Assembly (NCBI RefSeq): GCF_000967965.1
Contig: NZ_LACC01000030.1
Location: 1-64,000, forward strand
Source of the DNA: Pseudomonas fluorescens
GTDB lineage: Bacteria; Pseudomonadota; Gammaproteobacteria; Pseudomonadales; Pseudomonadaceae
Direction: 5' to 3'
DNA: 64,000 nucleotides
In this document: positions 1 to 8,061 of the stretch, in pieces
Layout of the letters: each line of letters starts with the position of its first letter
Numbering within the stretch: position 1 is the first letter of the stretch
Notes under the pieces: model-generated
Database searches by the model: none
What the model was told of the DNA's origin: nothing
The model's input: the letters and a program-made list of their open reading frames with translations, nothing else
Program-made: the position numbers and the translations under genes

Positions 1-17
1 AAGGGGCGAGACCTTTT

Positions 18-49
18 GGTTACTTTTGGGGCGTTTGCCAAAAGTGACC
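18..49. repeat. Intergenic hairpin repeat at the left edge
   Basis: GGTTACTTTTGG (18-29) and CCAAAAGTGACC (38-49) form an inverted repeat with one mismatch. Hairpins of this type recur between genes in Pseudomonas. No gene is visible in positions 1-227 apart from this repeat and the operator that follows. Confidence 0.5.
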
Positions 50-146
50 CGCTGTAAGAGCGGAACCGTAAGCCGCCATTACCGCAGAAATGGATATGTA
101 CTCAACCCAAACCACCAGCCTGGTCGGCCCAGAGGCCGCCAAGGCC

Positions 147-190
147 TAGTCCCCTCGGACGATGTGACGACTGGACGTCAGAGCAAGAAT
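147..190 (+). promoter_or_regulatory. Island operator 1 with -10 (flavin reductase operon)
   Basis: The dyad TAGTCCCCTCGGACGATG (147-164) is followed after exactly 20 bases by AAGAAT (185-190). This is the first of nine copies of the same dyad-plus-hexamer arrangement. It precedes the ATG at 228 by about 64 bases. The spacing puts the dyad centre near -42, as expected for a LuxR-type activator. Binding is inferred. Confidence 0.75.
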
Positions 191-227
191 CCATCGCACT
201 CCCCAACCAACAAAAAGGCCCAGTGCG

Positions 228-743
228 ATGAACGACGTCAATCTCAAAGCCGACATGCTCCAGGCCATGCGCCGCCTGGCCAAGTCAGTCACCATTATCA
301 GCACCAGCAACGGCTCCGAACGCTTCGCCATGGCCGCCACGGCCGTCGACTCGCTGAGCACCGAGCCGCCATCGCTGCTGATCTGCGTGAACAAGACCGC
401 CTCGCCCCACGCCGCACTGGCGACCGGCGCCGACTTCTGCGTCAACATCCTCGGCGTCGAGCAACAAGACCTCGCCAACCTGTGCAGCGGCGCGATCAAG
501 GGCGAAGCACGCTTCGACCGGGGCAACTGGCTGACCAGCCCCGGCGGCATTCCTTACCTGGGTGACGCGCAGTCGGCGATCCTCTGCCGCCAGGACGGCC
601 ACTTCAGCTACGGCACCCACACCGTGTTCATCGGGCGCATCCTGCAGATTCACACCACCGACGCCATCACCCCGCTGGTCTACCTCGACGGCAGCTACAC
701 CACCACCGCCAAACCCGCACCTTCTCTCGCTGCTGCTGGCTGA
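228..743 (+). CDS. Flavin reductase (HsaB/TesA1-like small subunit)
   Basis: This 171-residue protein has the FMN-binding split-barrel flavin reductase fold; visible family segments are MAATAVDSLS near the N-terminus, DFCVNILG in the middle and FIGRI near the C-terminus. Such proteins use NAD(P)H to supply reduced flavin to a two-component monooxygenase. In steroid degradation that monooxygenase (HsaAB/TesA1A2) hydroxylates the phenolic 3-HSA ring. The gene is first in an operon with the flavin dehydrogenase, SDR and KshB genes, ten bases before the next start, and carries island operator 1. The large oxygenase subunit is not in this window, so the partner is unknown. The assignment to the steroid pathway comes from context. 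Confidence 0.75.
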   Translation: MNDVNLKADMLQAMRRLAKSVTIISTSNGSERFAMAATAVDSLSTEPPSLLICVNKTASPHAALATGADFCVNILGVEQQDLANLCSGAIKGEARFDRGNWLTSPGGIPYLGDAQSAILCRQDGHFSYGTHTVFIGRILQIHTTDAITPLVYLDGSYTTTAKPAPSLAAAG

Positions 744-752
744 GGCCCGAAC

Positions 753-2432
753 ATGGACAGCCTGAACCGGTTGACGGCGTTGCGAGTGAACAGCGCCGAC
801 CAGTTGCCATGGGATGACCGCTGCGATTTGCTGATCATCGGGTTTGGCGGTGCCGGCGCCTGTGCCGCCATCGAAGCCAGCACTCGCGGCCTGTCGGTGC
901 TCGCACTGGATCGCTTCGAAGGCGGCGGCGCCACGGCGCTCAGCGGTGGCGTGGTGTATGCCGGCGGTGGTACGCCGTATCAGCGTCAGGCTGGCTATGA
1001 AGACAGCAGCGAAGCCATGTTCAATTACCTGCGTCAGGAAGTCGGCGAAGCCGTCAGCCACGAGACATTGCGCAATTTCTGCGACGACAGCCGCGAGCAA
1101 CTGGCCTGGCTGGAGCGACAAGGCGCGGCCTTCGAGGCCAGCGTGCCACCGCACAAAACCTCGTACCCGAGTGACCAGTACTACCTCTATTACTCCGGCA
1201 ACGAAGCCGTGCCGGCCTATGCCGCCAGCGCCAAACCGGCGCCCCGCGGTCATCGCACCAAAGGTCCGGGCATGTCCGGCGCCAGTCTGTTCGCCCCGCT
1301 CAAGGCCAGCGCCTTGCGTCATGGCGCACGCCTGCGCAGCCAGTGCGAAGTGCGGCGACTGGTGCTCGACCTCGACGACAAGGTCATTGGCGTCGAAGCC
1401 TGGCAGTTGCCGTCGGGTAGCCGCGCGGCCAAACAACATGCGCGTCTGTCACGCTGGGCCGCCGCCATTCATATGTACGCTCCGGCGCTGGCCGACCGCT
1501 TGCGCGCCCGTCAGCGCCGCATCGAACAGACCAGCGCCATTCGGCAATTGATTCGCGCCGAACAGGCGGTGTTGCTGAGCAGCGGTGGTTTTATCTTCAA
1601 TCGCGAGCTGGTGCGCCAGTACGCGCCGCAGTACCTGGCCGGTCTGCCGCTGGGCGCCACCGGGTGCAATGGCAGCGGCATCGCCCTGGGCCAGAGCGTC
1701 GGTGGCAGCGTGGCGCGGATGGACAAGGTCAGCGCCTGGCGTTTCATCAATCCGCCACTGGCCTGGGCGCGCGGGCTGATCGTCAATGCCCGCGGACAAC
1801 GTTATGCCAACGAAGAAATCTACGGCGCAACCCTCGGCCACGCCATGGTCGAAGAACAGGATGGTCGCGCCATTCTGATTCTCAATCGGGCGCTGGTTCG
1901 AGAAGCACTCAGTCAGGTCGGTCCCGGCAAGGTGTGGAATTTCCAGCGCCTGCCGGTACTGCTCAATCTGGTATTCAACGCCAAACGCAGCACCAGCCTG
2001 GCCGGCTTGGCCAAGCGCTGCAATCTGCCGCCCGAACTGCTGCGCCAGAGTGTCGAACGCTATTCCCGTGCGGCACGGGGTGAGGTCGCCGACGAGTTCG
2101 GCAAGTCCGCCGCGATGCTCGCCAACCTCGACCAGGGTCCGTGGTACGCCCTCGACCTGTCTTTCGACAGCAAACTCTTCCCCTGCCCGGTCATCACCCT
2201 GGGCGGGCTGAAGGTCTGCGAGGACAGCGGGCGTGTGCTGGACCACGCCGGCCAGCCAATAAACGGTCTCTACAGCGCCGGCCGCAATGCGGTCGGGGTC
2301 GCCTCCAACCTGTATGTCTCCGGCCTGTCCCTGGCCGATTGCATTTACTCCGGTCGCCGGGCTGCCGCCCACGTGGCCGACCAATTCGCACTTCAAACCG
2401 CACGATCAGGAGAACAACAATGCAACGTGTAG
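753..2432 (+). CDS. FAD-dependent 3-oxo-5alpha-steroid Delta4-dehydrogenase-like protein
   Basis: This 559-residue flavoprotein of the fumarate reductase/KstD superfamily has an N-terminal dinucleotide site (IIGFGGAGACAAIEA, from about residue 29) and a C-terminal LYVSGLSLAD segment (about residues 520-529). It lacks the YPGxGxTIGP motif of Delta1-dehydrogenases. The Tyr-x-Ser pair (about 521/523) matches the catalytic pair known from Delta4-(5alpha)-ketosteroid dehydrogenase, which converts 5alpha-3-ketosteroids to Delta4-3-ketosteroids. That identity is inferred from motifs recalled, not from alignment. The stop overlaps the next ATG by 13 bases, suggesting translational coupling. Other 3-keto substrates remain possible. 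Confidence 0.7.
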   Translation: MDSLNRLTALRVNSADQLPWDDRCDLLIIGFGGAGACAAIEASTRGLSVLALDRFEGGGATALSGGVVYAGGGTPYQRQAGYEDSSEAMFNYLRQEVGEAVSHETLRNFCDDSREQLAWLERQGAAFEASVPPHKTSYPSDQYYLYYSGNEAVPAYAASAKPAPRGHRTKGPGMSGASLFAPLKASALRHGARLRSQCEVRRLVLDLDDKVIGVEAWQLPSGSRAAKQHARLSRWAAAIHMYAPALADRLRARQRRIEQTSAIRQLIRAEQAVLLSSGGFIFNRELVRQYAPQYLAGLPLGATGCNGSGIALGQSVGGSVARMDKVSAWRFINPPLAWARGLIVNARGQRYANEEIYGATLGHAMVEEQDGRAILILNRALVREALSQVGPGKVWNFQRLPVLLNLVFNAKRSTSLAGLAKRCNLPPELLRQSVERYSRAARGEVADEFGKSAAMLANLDQGPWYALDLSFDSKLFPCPVITLGGLKVCEDSGRVLDHAGQPINGLYSAGRNAVGVASNLYVSGLSLADCIYSGRRAAAHVADQFALQTARSGEQQCNV

Positions 2433-3175
2433 AAGGCAAAGTCTGCATCATCACCGGCGCCGCCAGCGGCATCGGTCGCGAAGACGCCCTGCTGCTGGCC
2501 CGTGAAGGTGCCAAAGTGGTACTGACCGACCTCAATGAAGAGGCCGGTCGCCAGGTGGCTGCAGAAATCGGCGCCAACGCGCTGTTCATCCGCCATGACA
2601 TCGCCAACGAAAGCGACTGGCAACACGTGGTCAAGACCACCGTCGAACACTTCGGCCGTCTCGACGTGCTGGTCAACAACGCCGCGATCCTGGCGCTGGG
2701 CAGCATCGAAGACACCACCCTGGAGCTGTGGCAGAAGGTGCAGAAGATCAACGGCGAAGGCTACTTCCTCGGCTGCAAGTATGCGATCCAGGCCATGAAG
2801 GAAACCGGTGGCGGTTCGATCATCAACATGTCGTCGGTCGCCGCGTTGGGCGCGATGCCGATGTTCTGCGCTTACTCGGCGTCCAAAGGCGCGGTGGCGG
2901 CGATGACCCGTTCCATTGCGCTGCACTGCAAGCAGCAGGGTTACCGCATCCGCTGCAACAGCGTGCACCCCGATGGCGTGAACACACCGATGACCCAGGC
3001 CCTGGCCGGTGGTCAGCCAATCCCGCAGGAAGCGCTGGACCAGGACCCGATGAACCGCATGGCCGCGCCACGGGACATTGCCAACGTGGTGCTGTTCCTC
3101 GCCACCGACGAGTCGCGATTCGTCAACGGTGCCGAGATCCGCGTCGACAACGCCCAGCTGATCAGCGGGCTCTGA
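2420..3175 (+). CDS. SDR-family (hydroxysteroid) dehydrogenase
   Basis: A classical short-chain dehydrogenase of 251 residues. It has TGAASGIG (about residues 11-18), NNAA, and the active-site YSASK. It would oxidise or reduce a hydroxyl/keto group with NAD(P). Its place between a 5alpha-steroid dehydrogenase and KshB suggests a hydroxysteroid dehydrogenase, but substrate position cannot be read from sequence. The ATG at 2420 is chosen because AGGAG lies eight bases upstream (2408-2412) and the protein then begins directly with the Rossmann strand. The longer upstream reading in this frame is the shadow of the preceding gene. Confidence 0.8.
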   Translation: MQRVEGKVCIITGAASGIGREDALLLAREGAKVVLTDLNEEAGRQVAAEIGANALFIRHDIANESDWQHVVKTTVEHFGRLDVLVNNAAILALGSIEDTTLELWQKVQKINGEGYFLGCKYAIQAMKETGGGSIINMSSVAALGAMPMFCAYSASKGAVAAMTRSIALHCKQQGYRIRCNSVHPDGVNTPMTQALAGGQPIPQEALDQDPMNRMAAPRDIANVVLFLATDESRFVNGAEIRVDNAQLISGL

Positions 3176-3188
3176 GGTCGAGGTGAAC

Positions 3189-4271
3189 ATGGGCACGCAA
3201 CAACAGAACCTGACCCCGGCCGAACACACGACGGGAAGCGTCTCATTGCAAGTGTGCGCGGTGATCGACGAGACCGCCGATGCGCGCTCGCTGGTGCTGG
3301 ACGTACCGCCAACCCTGCGTGAGCGCTTTCGCTACAAACCGGGCCAGTTCCTGAGTTTTCGCGTGCCCTTGGCCGGCAAACTGTTGACCCGCTGCTACTC
3401 CATGGCCAGCTCACCCCTCGCGGATGCGCTGCCCAAGGTCACGGTGAAACGGGTCGATGGCGGCCGAGTGTCGAACTGGATGAACGAAGTGCAGGTCGGC
3501 GACTGGCTGGAAGTACTGCCACCGGCCGGACTTTTCTGCCTGGACCCGCAGGCGGACACCGAAAAGCCCCTGGTCCTGTTCGGGGGCGGTTCGGGCATCA
3601 CCCCGGTGTTTTCCATTCTCAAGTCGGTGCTGCACAGCAGTCGGCGGCCGATCAAGTTGATCTACGCCAACCGCGATGAAGCCTCGGTGATTTTCAAGGA
3701 CGAGCTGTGCCAGTTGATCAAGGCGCATCCTGATCAACTGCACGTGGTGCACGTCCTCGATTCGGTGCAGGGTTTCCTGACGGACCATCAGGTCCGTCAT
3801 CTGCTGCGCGGATCGGCCGGCGGCGACTACTTCATCTGCGGGCCGGGACCGTTCATGGACACCGTGGAGCGCACCCTGCTGGCACTGGGCGAAGCGGCCG
3901 AGCGGATCCATGTCGAACGTTTCGTCTCGCCACCGGACCCCGACGAACTGTTGGCCGAAGAAGCCCACGCCCGCGAGGCAGCGATGGGGTCGCAGTGCGA
4001 AGCGATGATCGTCGAGCTCGATGGCGAACAACACGAAATCGCCTGCCAGCCCGGCGACACCCTGCTGCAAAGTTGCAAGGCCGCCGGCCTCGACGTGCCT
4101 TCGTCCTGTGAAGAAGGTTTCTGCGGGGCCTGCATGTGCGTGGTCAAGGAAGGAGAGGTTCAGTTGGCGCGCAACGATGTGCTGACGCCCAAGGAACTCG
4201 CCGACGGTTGGACGCTGGCCTGCCAGAGCCGACCGACGGGTGCCCGGGTACACCTGAAATTCCCTGACTGA
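3189..4271 (+). CDS. kshB: 3-ketosteroid-9alpha-monooxygenase reductase component
   Basis: A 360-residue electron-transfer protein with an FAD domain (RCYSMAS), an NAD domain (GGGSGITP) and a C-terminal plant-type [2Fe-2S] ferredoxin domain. The ferredoxin cysteines are in CEEGFCGACMC plus a Cys about 29 residues on. This order is that of KshB/phenylacetate-reductase type proteins that feed electrons to Rieske oxygenases. KshA is encoded at 17253-18296 in the same regulon, which supports the assignment. The ATG at 3189 has GAGG at 3180-3183. An in-frame GTG at 3183 overlaps that site and is less likely. Last gene of the first operon. Confidence 0.85.
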   Translation: MGTQQQNLTPAEHTTGSVSLQVCAVIDETADARSLVLDVPPTLRERFRYKPGQFLSFRVPLAGKLLTRCYSMASSPLADALPKVTVKRVDGGRVSNWMNEVQVGDWLEVLPPAGLFCLDPQADTEKPLVLFGGGSGITPVFSILKSVLHSSRRPIKLIYANRDEASVIFKDELCQLIKAHPDQLHVVHVLDSVQGFLTDHQVRHLLRGSAGGDYFICGPGPFMDTVERTLLALGEAAERIHVERFVSPPDPDELLAEEAHAREAAMGSQCEAMIVELDGEQHEIACQPGDTLLQSCKAAGLDVPSSCEEGFCGACMCVVKEGEVQLARNDVLTPKELADGWTLACQSRPTGARVHLKFPD

Positions 4272-4295
4272 AGTTCACTCAAGGACAAACACTGC

Positions 4296-4402
4296 ACCTG
4301 TGGCGAGGGAGCTTGCTCCCGTTGGGCCGCGAGCGGCCCCAAAAAACCTGAAAGCGACGACTGCTTCGCAGCCGAGCGGGAGCAAGCTCCCTCGCCACAG
4401 GT
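4296..4402. repeat. REP pair (BIME-like)
   Basis: Two inverted copies of the Pseudomonas REP unit, ACCTGTGGCGAGGGAGC and its complement, flank an inner GC-rich stem. It lies between the kshB stop and operator 2 and probably separates the two transcription units. Confidence 0.85.
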
Positions 4403-4448
4403 GAGTTATGACTGAACGACTTTGCCGGACTGAGGGGCTTTGTCGCCT

Positions 4449-4492
4449 TAGTCTCAACGGACGATCACTCGGGCCCGGTCTGCGGTTAGACT
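4449..4492 (+). promoter_or_regulatory. Island operator 2 with -10
   Basis: The dyad TAGTCTCAACGGACGATC (4449-4466) is followed after 20 bases by TAGACT (4487-4492). It drives the SDR gene at 4534. Because the operator lies inside the longer reading frame that opens at 4408, the start at 4534 is preferred. Confidence 0.75.
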
Positions 4493-4533
4493 CGGCCCCA
4501 GCATTAGCCCACAACAATAAAAGAGGTGCAGTT

Positions 4534-5280
4534 ATGGCTCGTTTGCAGAATAAGGTCGCGGTGGTCACCGGCGGCGCTTCGGGTATCGGTCTGGCCTGTG
4601 TGCGCCGTTTCGCTGCCGAAGGTGCGCAAGTGGTCGGGCTCGACATCGGCAGTGCACCGGCAGACTTTCCCGGCCTGTTCATGACCCTGGACGTGCGCGA
4701 CGAGGCGCAGGTGCAGCAGGTCATGCAAGAAGTCATCAGCCGCTTCGGGCGCATCGATGTACTGGTCAATGCCGCCGGTGTCGCCGACCAGGGCAGCGTG
4801 ACCCAGACCACCACCGCCAACTGGCAACGGGTGATGGACATCAACCTGACCGGCAGCATGCTCACCAGCAAATACGCGCTGGAATCGATGGTGTCGCAAC
4901 GCGGAGGCTCGATCATCAACGTCGGTTCGATCTTCGGCCTGCAAGGCTGCGACGGCAACGTGGCGTACAACGTGTCCAAGGGCGGCATCAATCAGCTGAC
5001 CCGCTCGATGGCCATCGACTACGGCTACGCTAACGTTCGCGTCAACGGCCTGTGCCCGGGCCTGATCGAAACGCCGATGACCAGCATGGTCCGTGACAAT
5101 GACGCGTTCCACGCGTTTTTCGCCTCGCAGCACATGCTCAGCCGCTCCGGGCAACCGGAAGAAGTGGCCAACGTCGCGCTGTTCCTGGCCTCGGACGAAG
5201 CGTCCTTTGTCAGCGGCCAGATGATCGCCGTGGACGGTGGTTTCTCCGCCGGTCGCCGTTTCGCCCCGCCTGCCCAGTAA
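4534..5280 (+). CDS. SDR-family oxidoreductase
   Basis: A short-chain dehydrogenase of 248 residues with TGGASGIG near residue 13, VLVNAAG, and YNVSK as the catalytic Tyr/Lys motif. The C-terminus is the typical GQMIAVDGG segment. AGAGGTG lies eight bases before the ATG. It is first behind operator 2 and is followed by an acyl-CoA ligase. A hairpin with a T-run lies between the two genes, so downstream expression may be reduced. Likely a hydroxysteroid or ring-fragment alcohol dehydrogenase. The substrate is not determinable here. Confidence 0.8.
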   Translation: MARLQNKVAVVTGGASGIGLACVRRFAAEGAQVVGLDIGSAPADFPGLFMTLDVRDEAQVQQVMQEVISRFGRIDVLVNAAGVADQGSVTQTTTANWQRVMDINLTGSMLTSKYALESMVSQRGGSIINVGSIFGLQGCDGNVAYNVSKGGINQLTRSMAIDYGYANVRVNGLCPGLIETPMTSMVRDNDAFHAFFASQHMLSRSGQPEEVANVALFLASDEASFVSGQMIAVDGGFSAGRRFAPPAQ

Positions 5281-5290
5281 TTCGCAATCC

Positions 5291-5323
5291 GGCCGGGCGC
5301 CCTGCCCGGCCTACTCCCTTTTT
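5291..5323 (+). terminator. Hairpin with T-run between SDR and acyl-CoA ligase
   Basis: GGCCGGGC (5291-5298) pairs with GCCCGGCC (5304-5311) and is followed by a T-run at 5319-5323. It looks like a rho-independent terminator or attenuator inside an apparent two-gene operon. Confidence 0.6.
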
Positions 5324-5352
5324 CGTACTTGTCTTCTAACCGGGGAGGCCCC

Positions 5353-6933
5353 ATGCCGCCTGTCGCCACCGCACTGACCATCGCTCAACTGTTCGCCAAC
5401 GCTGCCCAGGCCTACGGCGACCGCCCGGCCATCGAGGACGCGGGCCACGTCATCAGCTATCGACAACTGGACCAACTGCGTCGCCAGGCTGCCCGCGCAC
5501 TGCTGGCCCTCGACGTACAGGTCGGGGACCGCGTGGCAATCTGGGCGCCCAACGTGTGGGAATGGATCGTTGCCGCCGGCGCCCTGCAAAGTGTCGGCGC
5601 CGCTCTGGTACCGCTCAATACCCGGATGAAGGGCAGCGAGGCCGGCTACATCCTGCGCGAAAGCGGCACCTGCGTACTGTTTGCCATCGGCGAATTCCTC
5701 GGCACGGACTACCCCGGCATGCTGGCGTCGGAAGACCTGCCTGAGCTGCGTCACATCGTCAGCGTGCGTGGCGCCAATTCGGGCACCCTGGCCTGGGAAC
5801 GGTTTATGGACCTGGGCGTCGACGTGCCGCACCTGGCCTTGCGCACCCGCGAACAAAGCGTAACTCCGCAGGCCCTCTCCGACGTGCTGTTCACCTCGGG
5901 CACCACCGGCAAGCCCAAAGGCGTGATGACCAGCCACGGCCAGAACCTGCGAATCGTTCGGGACTGGAGCGATATCGTCGGCTTGCGCGAAAGCGATCGC
6001 TACCTGATCGTCAATCCGTTCTTCCACTCTTTCGGCTACAAGGCCGGTTGGCTGGCCGCCTTGATGCGTGGCTGCACCCTCCTGCCCCAGCAAGTGTTCG
6101 ATGTGCAGGCCGTGCTCGAATGCGTGCAACGGGAACGCATCACCGTGTTACCGGGGCCACCCACGTTGTATCAGTCACTGCTGGCCCATCCGCAACGCAG
6201 TGACTTCGACCTGAGTTCCCTGCGTGTGGCGGTGACCGGGGCGGCGGCGATCCCGGTGGAGATGATCCACCGCATGCGCGACGAACTCGGCTTCGCCACC
6301 ATCGTCACCGCGTATGGCCTGACGGAAGTCTGCGGTTTCGCCACGATCTGCCGCGCCGGCGACTCCGCGGAACTGGTCGCCAACACCAGTGGCCGGGCGA
6401 TGCCGGGGGTAGAAGTACGCTGTGTCGGCAACAACGGCCGCAGCCAGCCAGCGAACATTCCCGGTGAAGTGCAGATTCGTGGCTACAACCTGATGCAGGG
6501 TTATCTCAACAACCCCGAAGCCAGCGAGGAGATTCTCGACGCCGATGGCTGGCTGCACACCGGCGACATCGGCATGCTCGACGAACAGGGTTACCTGCGC
6601 ATCACCGACCGCCTCAAGGACATGTTCATCACTGGCGGCTTCAATGTGTACCCGGCGGAGATCGAACAGTGTCTGCTGACCTATCCGGGTGTGGCCCAGG
6701 CAGCGGTGATCGGGATTCCCGATGAGCGCATGGGTGAGGTGGCGATGGCGTTCCTGCTGCCCGCGCCGGGGATGGAAATCGAACAGGCACGGTTCCTCGC
6801 CTGGTGCCGTGAGCAGATGGCCAACTACAAGGTTCCGCGCCGGGTGCAGGTGCTGCAGAAGATGCCGATCAATGCGGCGGGGAAAGTGACGAAGAATGTG
6901 TTGCGCGAGTGGGCATTGCAGCCCGCCGACTAA
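5353..6933 (+). CDS. Acyl-CoA ligase, FadD3-like
   Basis: A 526-residue AMP-forming ligase. It shows the P-loop FTSGTTGKPKGV (about residue 180), YGLTEVCG, the GDIGMLDEQGYL hinge region and the C-terminal lysine in NAAGKVTKNVL. It activates a carboxylic acid to its CoA thioester with ATP. The N-terminal part resembles, from memory, FadD3, which activates the indanedione propionate (HIP) left after steroid A/B-ring cleavage. The linked FadE30-like and IpdF-like genes favour that role, though a side-chain acid is an alternative. GGGGAGG sits six bases before the ATG at 5353. Confidence 0.75.
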   Translation: MPPVATALTIAQLFANAAQAYGDRPAIEDAGHVISYRQLDQLRRQAARALLALDVQVGDRVAIWAPNVWEWIVAAGALQSVGAALVPLNTRMKGSEAGYILRESGTCVLFAIGEFLGTDYPGMLASEDLPELRHIVSVRGANSGTLAWERFMDLGVDVPHLALRTREQSVTPQALSDVLFTSGTTGKPKGVMTSHGQNLRIVRDWSDIVGLRESDRYLIVNPFFHSFGYKAGWLAALMRGCTLLPQQVFDVQAVLECVQRERITVLPGPPTLYQSLLAHPQRSDFDLSSLRVAVTGAAAIPVEMIHRMRDELGFATIVTAYGLTEVCGFATICRAGDSAELVANTSGRAMPGVEVRCVGNNGRSQPANIPGEVQIRGYNLMQGYLNNPEASEEILDADGWLHTGDIGMLDEQGYLRITDRLKDMFITGGFNVYPAEIEQCLLTYPGVAQAAVIGIPDERMGEVAMAFLLPAPGMEIEQARFLAWCREQMANYKVPRRVQVLQKMPINAAGKVTKNVLREWALQPAD

Positions 6934-6940
6934 ACGCAAT

Positions 6941-7029
6941 CCCTGTAGGAGCGAGCCTGCTCGCGATGGTGTGTCAGTCGACATCAATGCAACTGATAGA
7001 CCATCGCGAGCAGGCTCGCTCCTACAGGG
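6941..7029. repeat. REP pair
   Basis: Inverted REP units CCCTGTAGGAGCGAGCCTGC and complement flank an inner spacer. First of two REP pairs in the 250-base gap between the convergent ligase and SDR genes. Confidence 0.85.
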
Positions 7030-7070
7030 TTCGGGGGTGCACAAAAATTTCCCGCCCGACACAGTTCAAC

Positions 7071-7162
7071 TGTAGGAGTGAGCCTGCTCGCGATAGCGGT
7101 AGAACATTCAACATCACTGTTGTCTGATCTGGCCCAATCGCGAGCAAGCTCGCTCCCACAGG
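7071..7162. repeat. REP pair
   Basis: A second inverted pair (TGTAGGAGTGAGCCTGCTCG and complement). Together the two pairs fill the gap between converging transcription units. Confidence 0.8.
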
Positions 7163-7182
7163 TTTTGAGTTTTACCGACGAG

Positions 7183-8061
7183 TCAGACCACCCGCGCCGG
7201 ATGCTGCTGGCGCGGGTCGCCGAGCATGGCGCGGTGGGATGGTGGCTGGCGACCTTCGGCTTCGCTGATGCCGTAGCCTGGGGCGATTTCGGCGGTGATC
7301 AGGGTCTGCCCGGACAACGCCATCAACTGCGGATCATTGAGCAAGGCATGGATCACCCGCCCGTTGAATTGCGGGGTTTCGGCGTGGGCGAGAAACGCCT
7401 GGTACTGCTCGCCATGCTGCTCACCGGCAATCTTCGTGCGTTCGGTCAGTTGCGGGCCAAGCCACAGCGACAACGCCGCCACGCCCTGCCCTTCGAAATC
7501 GATCGCCATGTCCGCCGCCAGCTTGTCGACGCCGGCCTTTTGCGCGCCGTACGCCGGGCCATGCATGTAGCAGCCGGCACCGAACGACGAGGTGAAGCAA
7601 ATCAGCCCCTGGGCACTCTTCAGCAACAGCGGCGCGGCGTAGAAGCTGGCGATGTAGGCCGAGCGCAGACCGACGTCAAGAATGCGCACCAGGTCCAGCG
7701 GTTTGGCCCAGAACGGCCCCGGCTCGATCAACTGGTCATGGATGAACGCAGCGTTGTTCACCAGCAGATCCAGATGCCCGCACTCTGCTTCTACTCGGGC
7801 AAACAGCGCCTGAACCTGCGCGTCATCGGCGTGATCACAAACCACCGCGATACCACGCCCACCGGCAGCGGTGATCGCGGCGGCGGTGTCCTCCAGCGAG
7901 CCGCGCAAGGCATGCCCGTACAAATTCGATCCGCCCTGCGTCGGGGCGCGACCGGTGACATACACCGTCATGCCCGCCGCCCCGAGGGCCAGGGCAATAC
8001 CCTGCCCGACTCCGCGACTGGCGCCGGTCACTACGGCGATCTGTGGATGCTGGTTGTTCAT
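7183..8061 (-). CDS. SDR-family oxidoreductase, DHRS1-like
   Basis: An SDR of 292 residues, longer than the usual 250. It has TGASRGVG near residue 12, NNAA and YGAQK. The extra length lies in a DHRS1-like insertion and a C-terminal tail after the substrate region. Its ATG overlaps the kstD stop as ATGA (8058-8061), so the two are translationally coupled and expressed from operator 3. A role in oxidising a steroid hydroxyl or handling a KstD product is plausible but inferred only from this coupling. Confidence 0.75.
   Translation of the reverse strand: MNNQHPQIAVVTGASRGVGQGIALALGAAGMTVYVTGRAPTQGGSNLYGHALRGSLEDTAAAITAAGGRGIAVVCDHADDAQVQALFARVEAECGHLDLLVNNAAFIHDQLIEPGPFWAKPLDLVRILDVGLRSAYIASFYAAPLLLKSAQGLICFTSSFGAGCYMHGPAYGAQKAGVDKLAADMAIDFEGQGVAALSLWLGPQLTERTKIAGEQHGEQYQAFLAHAETPQFNGRVIHALLNDPQLMALSGQTLITAEIAPGYGISEAEGRQPPSHRAMLGDPRQQHPARVV

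Noticed and set aside
171..180. CTGGACGTCA as a second operator half next to site 1
   Set aside because: It matches only GGACG and lacks the paired left half at the fixed spacing.
4408..4533. Upstream start of the SDR gene at 4408
   Set aside because: It would encode the operator and -10 region as protein. The family N-terminus starts at 4534 behind AGAGGTG.
4296..7162. REP pairs as insertion sequences or CRISPR repeats
   Set aside because: They are about 90-110 bases, have no transposase, are scattered singly and match the Pseudomonas REP core.
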